Source: Dyella tabacisoli
GTDB taxonomy: Bacteria > Pseudomonadota > Gammaproteobacteria > Xanthomonadales > Rhodanobacteraceae
Direction: 5' to 3'
Assembly: GCF_003350925.1 (NCBI RefSeq)
Contig: NZ_KZ857178.1
Coordinates: 169,681-233,680 of the forward strand
Length of the DNA: 64,000 nt
The notes below the pieces were generated by a model that was given only the letters and a program-made list of their open reading frames with translations, had not been told where the DNA came from and searched no databases. This document shows positions 9,037 through 17,602 of this stretch, in pieces. How positions within the stretch are numbered: position 1 is the stretch's first letter; each line of letters begins with the position of its first letter. Position numbers and translations under genes: made by a program.

Positions 9037-9062
9037 TGCCGACTCCCCTAGGGGAGTCGGCA
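9037..9062. repeat. 26-bp perfect palindrome downstream of fbp
   Basis: Two 13-base arms (TGCCGACTCCCCT and its complement) meet with no spacer around a central CCTAGG. It lies 18 bp beyond the fbp stop. There is no T-run, so it may be a mRNA 3'-end stabiliser, a factor-dependent terminator or a recombination scar. Confidence 0.6.
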
Positions 9063-9079
9063 GAGGTTGGAGAAAAACA

Positions 9080-10111
9080 TCAGCCCTGCGCGCCGTCGGC
9101 TTCCACGTGGTAGTGGGTTGCCACTTCGACTTCTTTCTTCGAGCCAAGAAACACCGGCACGCGCTGGTGCAGGGCGGTCGGCTGCAAGTCCATGATGCGC
9201 TGGCGACCGGTGGTGGCCGCGCCGCCGGCCTGTTCGATGATGAAGGCCATCGGGTTGGCTTCGTACATGATGCGCAGCTTGCCGCCCTGGGCTTTGATCT
9301 TGGCGTCCAGCGGGTAATAGAACACCCCGCCGCGGGTCACGATGCGATGCACGTCGGCCACCATCGAGGCGACCCAGCGCATGTTGAAATCCTTGCCGCG
9401 CGGGCCTTCTTTGCCCGCCAGCAGTTCGCCGATATAGCGCTGCATCGGCGCTTCCCAGTGGCGCTGGTTGGACATGTTGATGGCGAACTCGGTGGCTTCT
9501 TCTGGAATCTTGATGCCGCGGCGGCTCAGGATAAAGCTGCCGACTTCGCGATCCAGGGTGAACTCATGCGTGCCGTGGCCAAAGGTCAGCACCAGCACGG
9601 TGGCCGGGCCGTACACCACATAGCCGGCCGCCAGTTGGGTGGTGCCGGGCTGCAGAAAATCCGCGGCCTTCGGCTCGACCACCCCATCGGGGCAGCGCAG
9701 CACCGAGAAGATCGTGCCGACCGAGATGTTCACGTCGATGTTGGAGCTGCCGTCCAGCGGATCGAACAACAACAGGTGATTGCCCTTGGGGTACATATCG
9801 GGAATCGGCTGCGGGTCTTCCATTTCTTCAGACGCGCAGGCGGCGAGATGACCGCCCCAGGCATTCGCTTCGAGCAGGATCTCATTGGAGATCACGTCCA
9901 GTTTTTTCTGTGCCTCACCCTGAATATTCATGCTCAGGGCGTCGGCGGAGCCGGCCATGCCCAGCACGCCGCCGAGGGCGCCTTTGTTGGTGGCTACGGC
10001 AATACGCTTGCAGGCGCGGGCCACGACTTCGATCAGTAGAGAAAGCTCGGCATTGACGTGGCCGTCACGGCGTTCCTCGATCAGGAACTGAATCAGCGAA
10101 ATGGACTTCAT
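9080..10111 (-). CDS. fbp: Class 1 fructose-1,6-bisphosphatase
   Basis: The 343-residue protein carries the type I FBPase signature blocks: the metal-binding ASEEME (93-98) and [10 protein letters not shown] (117-126), plus a conserved sugar-phosphate region near the C-terminus ([20 protein letters not shown]). The enzyme removes the 1-phosphate of fructose-1,6-bisphosphate in gluconeogenesis, in the cytoplasm and with Mg2+. The length matches the proteobacterial class 1 family. It appears to be monocistronic: the VOC gene upstream is divergent and a palindrome follows the stop. Confidence 0.95.
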   Translation of the reverse strand: MKSISLIQFLIEERRDGHVNAELSLLIEVVARACKRIAVATNKGALGGVLGMAGSADALSMNIQGEAQKKLDVISNEILLEANAWGGHLAACASEEMEDPQPIPDMYPKGNHLLLFDPLDGSSNIDVNISVGTIFSVLRCPDGVVEPKAADFLQPGTTQLAAGYVVYGPATVLVLTFGHGTHEFTLDREVGSFILSRRGIKIPEEATEFAINMSNQRHWEAPMQRYIGELLAGKEGPRGKDFNMRWVASMVADVHRIVTRGGVFYYPLDAKIKAQGGKLRIMYEANPMAFIIEQAGGAATTGRQRIMDLQPTALHQRVPVFLGSKKEVEVATHYHVEADGAQG

Positions 10112-10262
10112 GGCAGGCCCGATAAGTAGGGAACGCGCATTGTCCCGGCTCGGCCCGCGCGACGCCAGTCACAGCGCGCCCCTATTCACTGCTGACAACA
10201 CGTTGGCAGTAGGGGGAGATCAAGCTTTCTTGGTGCGCTGGGCACATCCAAGGAGCTGAAGC

Positions 10263-10637
10263 ATGCTGAATCCGATCATTACCAACTGGTTTGAGATCCC
10301 GGTCCGCGAGATGGACCGCGCCATGCATTTTTACCAGACCGCACTGCAGACCAAGCTCAGGCACGAGCCCATGGGTGGCATGGAGCTGGCGATATTTCCC
10401 TATGACGAAGCCACTCACGTCACCGGTTCGCTGTTGAAGATGGAGCATTGCGAGCCCTCGATGCAGGGCAGCACGGTTTATCTGAGCGTGGACGATGTGG
10501 CGACGGCGCTGACCCGGATCGAAGCGGCCGGCGGCTCGGTGATCGTGCCGCGTACCGTGCTGCCGGAAGGGCGCGGCTGCTTTGCCCAATTCGGCGACAG
10601 CGAAGGCAATCGCGTCGGGTTGTGGGCAAAGCAATGA
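10263..10637 (+). CDS. VOC family (glyoxalase/bleomycin-resistance fold) protein
   Basis: This 124-residue single-domain VOC protein shows the paired beta-alpha-beta-beta-beta pattern (NWFEIPVREMDRAMHFYQ opening, FAQFGDSEGNRVGLWAKQ closing). The family binds a metal ion and catalyses isomerisation or ring cleavage, or sequesters drugs; the exact role is not deducible. A clear AAGGAG ribosome site precedes the ATG. It is the first gene of a tightly packed run (DJ-1-like, microprotein, GFA) in which each stop overlaps or nearly touches the next start. Confidence 0.8.
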   Translation: MLNPIITNWFEIPVREMDRAMHFYQTALQTKLRHEPMGGMELAIFPYDEATHVTGSLLKMEHCEPSMQGSTVYLSVDDVATALTRIEAAGGSVIVPRTVLPEGRGCFAQFGDSEGNRVGLWAKQ

Positions 10638-10648
10638 GGGGAGCGGTC

Positions 10649-11278
10649 ATGAATAGGAGAGCGAAGATGCGGGACATCGTGTATTTCCTGGCTTTCGACG
10701 GCTTTATCGACTGGGGCGCGGCCCTGGCTTTGTGCGAAATTCGCCGACCGGACGAATGGCGGGTGCAGACCGTAGGCTTTTCGCTGCAGCCGGCAGTATC
10801 CATGGGCGGCCTGCGAGTGCTGCCGGAGCTGAGCCTGGATCAACTCGACCTGGATCGCGTCGCGCTACTTATTCTGCCCGGCGGTCACCTATGGGAGCGC
10901 GGCCACGGCGACGAAGCAGTGGCGGCCGCACAACGCGTGCATGCGGCTGGCGCGCCAGTGGCCGGTATCGACAGCGGCGTGCTGCCCTTGGCTCGTGCCG
11001 GGTTGCTCGATCACTGCCGTCATACCGGCAATTGGCCGGGTCAGATCGGCGTGCATGTGCCCGGTTATGCCGGCGCCGAGCAATACGACCCCACCGTATT
11101 GGCAGTGAGCGACGGCGGCGTCATCAGCGCCAGTGAGCTGGGCAGCGTGGAGTTTGCCCACGAGGTGATCCGTACTCTTGATCTCTACAACGCGACGGAT
11201 CGCGAGCATTGGTATCGGTTATTCAAACATGCCGTCGCGCCGCCGTGGTTCGGTGGCGGAACGGCCGTCGCCGCCTGA
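10649..11278 (+). CDS. DJ-1/PfpI family (type 1 glutamine amidotransferase-like) protein lacking the usual Cys
   Basis: The protein of about 203-209 residues has the DJ-1/PfpI fold signature: MRDIVYFLAFDGFIDWGAAL at the start, LLILPGG in the middle, then the elbow region. In active members the elbow carries a nucleophilic Cys (as in AAICAG). Here the corresponding segment reads AGIDSG, apparently with Asp in place of Cys, so it may be catalytically altered or a binding protein. Starts at 10634 (overlapping the VOC stop), 10649 or 10667 are possible; 10667 has a good AGGAG and best fits the domain edge. It is co-transcribed with the VOC gene and followed 10 bp later by a microprotein ORF. Confidence 0.72.
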   Translation: MNRRAKMRDIVYFLAFDGFIDWGAALALCEIRRPDEWRVQTVGFSLQPAVSMGGLRVLPELSLDQLDLDRVALLILPGGHLWERGHGDEAVAAAQRVHAAGAPVAGIDSGVLPLARAGLLDHCRHTGNWPGQIGVHVPGYAGAEQYDPTVLAVSDGGVISASELGSVEFAHEVIRTLDLYNATDREHWYRLFKHAVAPPWFGGGTAVAA

Positions 11279-11288
11279 GGAGTAGCTC

Positions 11289-11468
11289 ATGAACACCCCC
11301 TTGCAGCGTGCTTTGGCTGCGTACCGCCCGCTATACCTGAACGGCTTGCTGATGGACGGTCAATACCGTCTGCCAGCCAAGCCGAAACCGATCCCGCAAA
11401 CGGCGCCGACCGACCCCTGCCGCGCCGCCGCGATGCCTGGCAAACCGCTTTCTGGAGTTACCGCATGA
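11289..11468 (+). CDS. 59-residue microprotein between DJ-1-like and GFA genes
   Basis: This short frame is supported by context rather than homology. A strong GAGGAG ribosome site (11277-11282) sits 6 bp before the ATG, the previous gene stops at 11278, and its own stop overlaps the next gene's start (GCATGA). The product begins [20 protein letters not shown] and is proline- and alanine-rich in its second half, with no signal peptide or clear domain. It may be a translational coupler for the GFA gene or a small partner protein. I do not recognise a family. Confidence 0.55.
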   Translation: MNTPLQRALAAYRPLYLNGLLMDGQYRLPAKPKPIPQTAPTDPCRAAAMPGKPLSGVTA

Positions 11469-11899
11469 GCAAGCCCGAGCCAATCAAGTCTGCCCCGATC
11501 AAGACCTATCACGGCAGTTGCCACTGCGGCGCGATCCGTTACGAAGCCGATATCGACCTGAGCCTGGGCACCGGCAAGTGCAATTGTTCTTACTGCGGCA
11601 AGACCCGGCAATGGGGTGTGATCGTCAAGCCGGAAGCCTTTCGCCTGCTTGCCGGCCAGGACGACCTGACCGACTACCAGTTCGGCACCCTCAGCATGCA
11701 TCACCTGTTTTGTCGGCACTGCGGCATCCATTCCTATGGGAGCGGTCATCTGGATGAAGTAGGCGGAGCTTTCTATTCCGTCAATGTCGCCTGCCTGGAC
11801 GATGCGCCGACACAGGCGCTGGTCGATGCACCCGTTCGTTATTTCGATGGCCGCAACGACAACTGGATGTCCGTGCCGGCCGAGACACGTCATTTGTGA
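11465..11899 (+). CDS. GFA family (glutathione-dependent formaldehyde-activating/CENP-V) protein
   Basis: The 144-residue protein has the zinc-binding cysteine pattern of GFA-like proteins: GSCHCG (Cys19, Cys21), CNCSYC (39-44) and CRHCG (83-87). The family is named for Gfa of Paracoccus, proposed to help form S-hydroxymethylglutathione, but most members are uncharacterised metal-binding proteins. The start overlaps the microprotein stop, so translation is probably coupled. Its place with VOC and DJ-1-like genes would fit a small aldehyde/electrophile detoxification unit, which is an inference. Confidence 0.85.
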   Translation: MSKPEPIKSAPIKTYHGSCHCGAIRYEADIDLSLGTGKCNCSYCGKTRQWGVIVKPEAFRLLAGQDDLTDYQFGTLSMHHLFCRHCGIHSYGSGHLDEVGGAFYSVNVACLDDAPTQALVDAPVRYFDGRNDNWMSVPAETRHL

Positions 11900-12002
11900 A
11901 CGCACAGGCGCCATGCCCGCGCACCCCCGGCAGCGCCGCTGCGGGGGGTGAACATGACCTCTGTCGCAGGCTATGCGACGCCATCTCGGTCATGATTGGC
12001 GG

Positions 12003-12707
12003 ATGCGTCGTGCCGATCGTCTCTTCCTCATCATCCACGCCCTGCGTGGGCGCCGTACTGCGTTGCAGGCGCGGCAGCTCGCCGAGACCCTGGGCGTCTC
12101 CCTGCGCACCGTATACCGCGACGTGGCCGACTTGCAGTTATCCGGCGTGCCGATCGAAGGCGAAGCGGGCGTGGGCTACGTGCTGCGCAAGGGCTCGGAT
12201 ATCCCCCCGCTGATGTTTACCGCCGACGAGCTTGAATCGCTGGTGGTGGGCACGCGTTTTGTGCGTGCGTTCGCCGGCGAGCGGCTGGCCCAAGGCGCTC
12301 AGGCGGCATTGTTGAAAATCGAAGCGGTGTTGCCGCCTGAGTTGCGTGAGCGTGCCGCGCGTACGCGGATTTACGCGCCGGTCTGGCGGGGCAAGAACAA
12401 AAGCCATTTCGCCGTCCTGATCGACCGCTTGCATGCGGCCATCGCCGACGGTCAGGTGCTGCAGTTGGAATACTGCGATGAGGCCGGCCGCAGCAGCATG
12501 CGTGAGATCGAACCGCTGTGTCTGGCGTTCTGGGGCGGCAAGTGGACACTGGGCGCATGGTGCCGGTTGCGCGAAGGCTTTCGTAATTTCCGGCCCGACC
12601 GGATCGCCGAGTGCACCGCGACCAACGAGCGCTTCGTCGAAGTCGAAGGGCGTGATCTGAACGCCTATCTGCAATCGGTAGGCAGCGAATACGCCAGTAT
12701 GGAGTAG
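12003..12707 (+). CDS. YafY/PafC-type HTH regulator with WYL domain
   Basis: The 234-residue protein has an N-terminal DeoR-like helix-turn-helix (RRADRLFLIIHALRG..., LGVSLRTVYRDVADL at about 32-46) followed by a WYL ligand-sensing domain (EYCDEAGRSSMREIEPL, then WTLGAWCRLREGFRNFRPDRI). WYL regulators often sense nucleic-acid or DNA-damage-related ligands, but many YafY proteins control a neighbouring small enzyme operon. ATG 12003 matches the usual family start. It follows the VOC/DJ-1/GFA run on the same strand after about 100 bp and is the natural candidate to regulate it. Confidence 0.85.
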   Translation: MRRADRLFLIIHALRGRRTALQARQLAETLGVSLRTVYRDVADLQLSGVPIEGEAGVGYVLRKGSDIPPLMFTADELESLVVGTRFVRAFAGERLAQGAQAALLKIEAVLPPELRERAARTRIYAPVWRGKNKSHFAVLIDRLHAAIADGQVLQLEYCDEAGRSSMREIEPLCLAFWGGKWTLGAWCRLREGFRNFRPDRIAECTATNERFVEVEGRDLNAYLQSVGSEYASME

Positions 12708-12802
12708 CTTCTTCGGCGGTTTGAGGGTGTGGCGCACGGCCTGGTCGAAGTTTCCCCCGGCGCGAGTTACGCTCGGCACCACCCAAACCGATGGAGTTGT
12801 CG

Positions 12803-13420
12803 ATGTCCACACCGAGCGTGCGTCATCCACTGTTGTCGGTCGCACCCGACAAACTGCGTCCCACCCAGCTCACCGTAGGCAAGGCCGAAGTGGCAGCCAA
12901 GCGTGAGGAATGGCGTGGACTGGGCAAAAAGAAGCGCAAAGAACTACTCGCCGCACACTGGTTTCCCGGCATTCTCGGCCCCAAGGGCAAGGTTTATATC
13001 GTCGATCACCACCATCTCGGCCTGGCGCTGCTGGAGGAGGGCGTAAGCAGCGTGCCGGTGCTGGTACAGCGTGATTTCTCCTGGCTGGAGCCGGCGGTGT
13101 TCTGGCGCAGCATGGAGTTCAATCGATGGGCGCATCCTTACGACGCGCGTGGCCAGCGCACCGCGTATGACGCGTTCCCGGCCAGTCTGGCCAGTTTGAC
13201 GGACGACCCCTATCGCACGCTTGCCGCACGGGTACGCGTGGCTGGCGGCTGTGCCAAGGACGCCACCCCTTACGCCGAGTTCTTATGGGCGGATTTCTTC
13301 CGTAGCCAGCTCAAGATCACCGGTGGCAAGGTGACTGAGAAAGTACTGCAACAAGCGCTGCCGCTGGCTCATAGCCACGCGGCGGCCTATTTGCCCGGCT
13401 GGAGCGGCACGATCGGATGA
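12803..13420 (+). CDS. ParB-like (ParBc_2) nuclease-family protein
   Basis: The 205-residue protein matches the putative ParB-like nuclease family (ParBc_2): LSVAPDKLRPTQLTVG as the opening strand, then GPKGKVYIVDHHHLGLALLEEG, where the histidine cluster IVDHHHL is the conserved core. It is a short single-domain protein lacking the DNA-segregation parts of true ParB. The biological role is not established. ATG 12803 is chosen over 12791 because GGAG lies about 6 bp upstream. Its stop overlaps the start of the SulP permease gene, so the two are co-translated. Confidence 0.78.
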   Translation: MSTPSVRHPLLSVAPDKLRPTQLTVGKAEVAAKREEWRGLGKKKRKELLAAHWFPGILGPKGKVYIVDHHHLGLALLEEGVSSVPVLVQRDFSWLEPAVFWRSMEFNRWAHPYDARGQRTAYDAFPASLASLTDDPYRTLAARVRVAGGCAKDATPYAEFLWADFFRSQLKITGGKVTEKVLQQALPLAHSHAAAYLPGWSGTIG

Positions 13421-15099
13421 GCGGGCCGGCGGCCGTCATCGCACCAGCGGCAAAGAGCCCGATCGGCATCGATCTGCTGGCCGGGCTTTCGATAGCCGGC
13501 CTGCTGTTGCCCGAAGCGGTGGCGTATTCGGGCATCGCCGGATTGCCGCCGCAAGCGGGCGTCATCGCGCTATTCGCCGGCCTGGTTTGCTACGCCCTGA
13601 TCGGGCGCAGCCGCTATGCCATCGTGTCGGCGACCTCGTCCTCAGCGGCGGTGTTGGCGGCCGGCACATTGGCATTGGCCGGGCCCGACGGGGTTTCGCG
13701 GGCGTTGATCGCGGCAACCCTGGTGCTGCTGACCGGCGGCTGTTTCCTGATCGCCAGCGCGGCCAGGCTAGGCGGCTTGTCGCATCTGATCGCCCGCCCG
13801 GTACTGCGCGGTTACACCTTCGGCCTGGCTTGCGTGATCGCACTTAAGCAGTTGCCGCATTTGTTCGGGGTGGAGGCAGCGCGTGGTGATTTCGCACCGC
13901 GCTTGCTGTTGCTGTTGTTGCAAGAGCTGGCGCAGGTAAAGCCAGCCACCGCAGTGGCCGGTATCGTGGCGCTGCTGTTGCTGTTTTTGTGCGAGCGAAT
14001 ACGCCGGGTGCCGGGCAGCTTGCTGGTGATCGTGCTTGGGGTCGCCGCCTCGGCTTGGCTTGCCCAGCATGGCGTGGCCTTGACCGGCGTGATCCAGTTG
14101 ACGCCGACCTGGGCATGGCCGAGTTGGCCGACGCAGGGACAATGGATACCCAGCGTGGAGTTGGCGGCAGCGTTGCTGTTGATTCTGTATGCCGAGTCGT
14201 ACAGCGCGATTCGCAGCTTTGCCCTGAAGCACGGCGACAGCGTCAGTGCGAATCGCGATCTCGCCGCACTCGGCGTAGCGAATATCGTGTCGGGGTTATT
14301 TCACGGCATGCCGGTGGGCGCCGGCTACTCGGCCACCTCGGCGAACGATGCGGCCGGCGCCCGCTCACGGCTCTCCGGGCTGGTCGCCGCGGGCACGGTC
14401 TTGTTGATGGTGTGGTTGTTGCTGCCGTGGATCGAGCGGATTCCCGAACCGGTACTTGCCGCGATCGTGATCCATGCGGTGAGCAAGTCTTGGCGGTTGT
14501 CGGTGTTCACCCCCTATCTGAAATGGAAGCGTGATCGACTGGTGGCCCTGGCCGCGGTGCTGGCGGTACTCACCCTGGGCATTCTCAATGGCTTGCTGGT
14601 GGCGATCGCGTTCAGCCTGATGATGTTGCTGCGTCAGCTCGCTACGCCACGGCTCAGTGTGCTTGGCCGGCTTGCGGACAGTCACGACTTTGTCGACATC
14701 GCCCAGCACCCCGCCGCGACCGGGCTGCCCGGTGTGCTGATTCTGCGACCGGAGGAACCGCTGTTCTTCGCCAATGCCGAGCCGGTGCTCGCGCTTGCGC
14801 GCCGAAGTGTCAGCGAGCAGGCGCAGCTCCATGCAGTGATTGTCAGTCTGGAAGAGTCGCCCGACCTCGACGGCACCGCGCTTGAGGCATTGGCCGATTT
14901 CGCCGACTGGCTTAGCGCACGCGGTATCGTGCTGCGGGTAGCGCGCGTGAAAGACATGGTGCGCGAGCTGCTGCTGCGCGCGGCATTACCCCAACTTCCA
15001 CCACAGGCACTCGATGACTGGAGCGTGGAAGATGCTGTTCGATTGACGGCCACAGCGCCGCAACCGTCAGCACCGCAACCGACTGAGGAATCCATGTAG
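13417..15099 (+). CDS. SulP family anion permease with C-terminal STAS domain
   Basis: The 560-residue inner-membrane protein has the SulP transmembrane core (opening GIDLLAGLSIAGLLLPEAVAYSG..., about 10-14 hydrophobic helices) and a cytoplasmic STAS domain from about residue 440 (GVLILRPEEPLFFANAEPVL, VIVSLEESPDLDGTALEAL). SulP proteins move sulfate, bicarbonate or other anions with H+ or Na+. The substrate here is unknown. The start overlaps the ParB-like stop by 4 bp, and the following DUF885 gene begins at a GTG overlapping this stop (TAGTG), so the three genes form a coupled operon. Confidence 0.88.
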   Translation: MSGPAAVIAPAAKSPIGIDLLAGLSIAGLLLPEAVAYSGIAGLPPQAGVIALFAGLVCYALIGRSRYAIVSATSSSAAVLAAGTLALAGPDGVSRALIAATLVLLTGGCFLIASAARLGGLSHLIARPVLRGYTFGLACVIALKQLPHLFGVEAARGDFAPRLLLLLLQELAQVKPATAVAGIVALLLLFLCERIRRVPGSLLVIVLGVAASAWLAQHGVALTGVIQLTPTWAWPSWPTQGQWIPSVELAAALLLILYAESYSAIRSFALKHGDSVSANRDLAALGVANIVSGLFHGMPVGAGYSATSANDAAGARSRLSGLVAAGTVLLMVWLLLPWIERIPEPVLAAIVIHAVSKSWRLSVFTPYLKWKRDRLVALAAVLAVLTLGILNGLLVAIAFSLMMLLRQLATPRLSVLGRLADSHDFVDIAQHPAATGLPGVLILRPEEPLFFANAEPVLALARRSVSEQAQLHAVIVSLEESPDLDGTALEALADFADWLSARGIVLRVARVKDMVRELLLRAALPQLPPQALDDWSVEDAVRLTATAPQPSAPQPTEESM

Positions 15100-16898
15100 T
15101 GAAGCAGGCAACACGTACGACCCTGGGCTTGGCATTGGCCGCGCTGATGCTGACGACGCCGGCACGCATGGCCTTCGCCGGCGATACGCAAAACACCGAC
15201 GCGCGCTTTCGCCAGTTGTACCAGCAGGAGTGGAGTTGGCGCACCGGCCAGGCCGGCATCCAGACCTCCGGCGAGGCGCAGCCTAATAACGGGCGCTTGG
15301 ATCGCGTCGATGCGGCCAGTCAGCAGCAGCGACTGGATCGTTGGCAGCAAGTGCTCAACCAGCTCGACGGCATCGACGTAAAACAACTCTCGGCCGAGGA
15401 GCAGATCAACTACGCGGTGTATCGCGCGCAAATTCAGAACCTGCTCGCCGTGCAGCAGTTCAAGCAGTGGCAGATGCCGTTCAACAGCGACTCGGCGTTT
15501 TGGAGCGATCTTGGCTACGAGCTGGGCAGTGAAGATCTGCGCACGCCGCAGGACTACCGCCGCTACCTCGATCGCCTCAGTGAGGTGCCGGTCTATTTCG
15601 GGCAGCAGATCGACAATATGCGCGATGGCCTAGCGCGCGGCTTCACCGTGCCACGTGCGGTATTGAACGGCCGCGATGTGTCGATTGTCGCGGTGGCCGA
15701 GTTGAAGGACCCCACCCAAAGCGGCTTTTATCAGCCGTTTCTGCACCTGCCGGCGAGCATGCCCGCCGCGCAAGCCGAGCAACTGCAGGCCGAGGCACGT
15801 CGCGTTATCGCCGATAAGGTGATTCCCGCCTACGCCCATCTGCTCGATTTTTTCCGCAAGGAATACCTACCGCAGGCGCGCACCAGTCTGGCCGCCGAAG
15901 CGATGCCCGACGGCAAGGCGTGGTATCGCCAGCAAATCATCGAGTACACCACGCTCGATCAAAGCCCGGACGCCATTCACCAGATCGGCTTGGAGCAGGT
16001 CGAGAAAATTCACGCCGAGATGGTCAAGACCATGCAGGCGAGCGGTTTCAAAGGCAGCTTCGCCGAGTTTCTGCACTTCCTGCGCACCGATCCGCAGTTC
16101 TACGCCAAGACGCCGGACGAGCTATTGATGCGTAGCGCATGGGTTGCCAAACAAACCGATGCACAGCTTGGCAAGCTGTTTGGCCGATTGCCGCGGCAGC
16201 GCTTCGCCATCGTGCCGGTGCCGGCGGACATCGCGCCGTACTACACCTCCGGCCGTGGCGGCGCGAGCAGTTATCTGGTCAACACTTACGACCTCCCATC
16301 GCGTCCGCTTTACAACATGCCCGCGCTGACTCTGCACGAGTCGATGCCTGGGCATTCCTTGCAATTGGCGTTGGCGGCCGAGCAGCACGATCAACCGGCG
16401 TTCCGCCGCGATGGTTATATCTCTGCTTACGGCGAAGGTTGGGGTTTGTACTCCGAATATCTCGGCAACGAGATGGGCATCTATAAGACGCCGTACGAGC
16501 GCTTCGGTTATCTCACTTATCAAATGTGGCGCGCCTGCCGCTTGGTGGTGGATACCGGCATCCATCATCTGGGCTGGAGCCGCAGCCAGGCGATCGACTA
16601 CATGACACAGAACACCGCGTTGTCCGATCGCGAGATCGCCAATGAAGTAGACCGTTACATCAGTTGGCCGGGCCAGGCGCTCAGCTATGAGCTGGGCTAT
16701 TTGAAAATGCTGGAACTGCGGCATAAGGCCGAACAGGCACTAGGCCCGAAGTTCGATATCCGCCACTTCCACGACACGGTACTCGCGCTGGGTTCGGTAC
16801 CGCTGCCGGTGCTGGAACAGCGCATTGATCGCTTTATTGCCGACGGCGGACCTGAACCGGATTTTGGTTGTGATTGCGCAAAGGCCAAGGCGCCCTAG
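15099..16898 (+). CDS. DUF885 family exported protein, predicted metallopeptidase-like
   Basis: The 599-residue protein has an N-terminal signal peptide (KQATRTTLGLALAALMLTTP..., ending near AFAG). DUF885 proteins are long helical proteins with an HE...PGH signature; here HESMPGHS lies at 413-420 (His413, Glu414, His419), with RDGYISAYGEGWGLYSEYLG downstream, resembling the gluzincin glutamate helix. Zinc-peptidase activity is predicted from this pattern but not established for the family. The GTG start overlaps the permease stop. A long hairpin (16964-16993) follows the stop. Confidence 0.8.
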   Translation: MKQATRTTLGLALAALMLTTPARMAFAGDTQNTDARFRQLYQQEWSWRTGQAGIQTSGEAQPNNGRLDRVDAASQQQRLDRWQQVLNQLDGIDVKQLSAEEQINYAVYRAQIQNLLAVQQFKQWQMPFNSDSAFWSDLGYELGSEDLRTPQDYRRYLDRLSEVPVYFGQQIDNMRDGLARGFTVPRAVLNGRDVSIVAVAELKDPTQSGFYQPFLHLPASMPAAQAEQLQAEARRVIADKVIPAYAHLLDFFRKEYLPQARTSLAAEAMPDGKAWYRQQIIEYTTLDQSPDAIHQIGLEQVEKIHAEMVKTMQASGFKGSFAEFLHFLRTDPQFYAKTPDELLMRSAWVAKQTDAQLGKLFGRLPRQRFAIVPVPADIAPYYTSGRGGASSYLVNTYDLPSRPLYNMPALTLHESMPGHSLQLALAAEQHDQPAFRRDGYISAYGEGWGLYSEYLGNEMGIYKTPYERFGYLTYQMWRACRLVVDTGIHHLGWSRSQAIDYMTQNTALSDREIANEVDRYISWPGQALSYELGYLKMLELRHKAEQALGPKFDIRHFHDTVLALGSVPLPVLEQRIDRFIADGGPEPDFGCDCAKAKAP

Positions 16899-16937
16899 CT
16901 TGTATCCGGTGATTCGTCGGCCGATGGCTGAAAATAC

Positions 16938-16953
16938 ACATTGAATTCAATGT
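16938..16953. promoter_or_regulatory. 16-bp perfect palindrome upstream of xre/res
   Basis: ACATTGAATTCAATGT is perfectly self-complementary and AT-rich, about 137 bp before the antitoxin start. It may be an operator for the Xre antitoxin or another dimeric repressor. Confidence 0.4.
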
Positions 16954-16963
16954 ATTGCCTTAA

Positions 16964-16993
16964 GTTGGTCGGTGCCTGGCGACACCGACCAAC
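16964..16993 (+). terminator. Hairpin after the DUF885 gene
   Basis: GTTGGTCGGTG (16964-16974) and CACCGACCAAC (16983-16993) form a perfect 11-bp stem with an 8-base loop, 65 bp after the DUF885 stop. No T-run follows, so intrinsic termination is uncertain. Confidence 0.45.
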
Positions 16994-17089
16994 AGCATTG
17001 AATGCGCGAGCAGTCAGCGAATTGTGATGCTGGCGTATAGGTGCATGTGTGAAGTATTATACAAAACAACTACACGCGGAGAGTTTCTC

Positions 17090-17488
17090 ATGGTGGCTCA
17101 TCTCCTGCATGAAACCGTACCCGCCGCGGACCTCAGCGGTCCGGCGTTGCGGGCCTTTTTCAATCTGGCCGAACGCTGGGAGTTGCGCATTGCCGACCAG
17201 CGAAAGTTGCTGGGCGAACCACCGGAGTCGACGTTCTACAAATGGAAGCGTCAGCAAAGCGGTGGCCTGAGTCGCGATGTCATTGAACGCATCAGTTATC
17301 TGCTGGGCATCTACAAAGATCTACAGATTCTGTTTCCCGATACACAACAAGCCGACACCTGGGTGCATCGACCGAATCAGGCGCCGTTGTTCGGCGGTCA
17401 GTCCGCGTTGCAACGAATGCTGTCAGGCAACGTCGCCGATCTCTATGTCGTGCGGCAATACCTCGACGCACAGCGCGGCTGGGGTTGA
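17090..17488 (+). CDS. Xre/MbcA/ParS-type antitoxin of a RES toxin-antitoxin pair
   Basis: The 132-residue protein combines an Xre-like helix-turn-helix region (ALRAFFNLAERWELRIADQRKLLG...STFYKWKR) with the C-terminal MbcA/ParS toxin-binding domain (RISYLLGIYKDLQILFP, WVHRPNQAPLFGGQSALQRML, LYVVRQYLDAQRG). This is the antitoxin that normally precedes a RES-domain toxin, binding both the toxin and its own promoter. ATG 17090 is chosen for its GGAGAG ribosome site. A TATTAT -10-like element lies at 17055-17060. The toxin gene follows on the same strand after about 115 bp, an unusually wide gap for this pair. Confidence 0.88.
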   Translation: MVAHLLHETVPAADLSGPALRAFFNLAERWELRIADQRKLLGEPPESTFYKWKRQQSGGLSRDVIERISYLLGIYKDLQILFPDTQQADTWVHRPNQAPLFGGQSALQRMLSGNVADLYVVRQYLDAQRGWG

Positions 17489-17602
17489 TCGCAGGTTATT
17501 CTTTAAGCCACTCTGCGCACGCATGAGTGAATGCGTCGCGCGTCGCAGATGACGAGACACCTGCAGCGCATACTCAAATCAACCATTGAAGACTGCGCTG
17601 TC

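Noticed and set aside
9017-10039. 340-codon plus-strand frame opposite fbp
   Set aside because: Shadow of fbp; high-GC third positions keep the antisense frame open.
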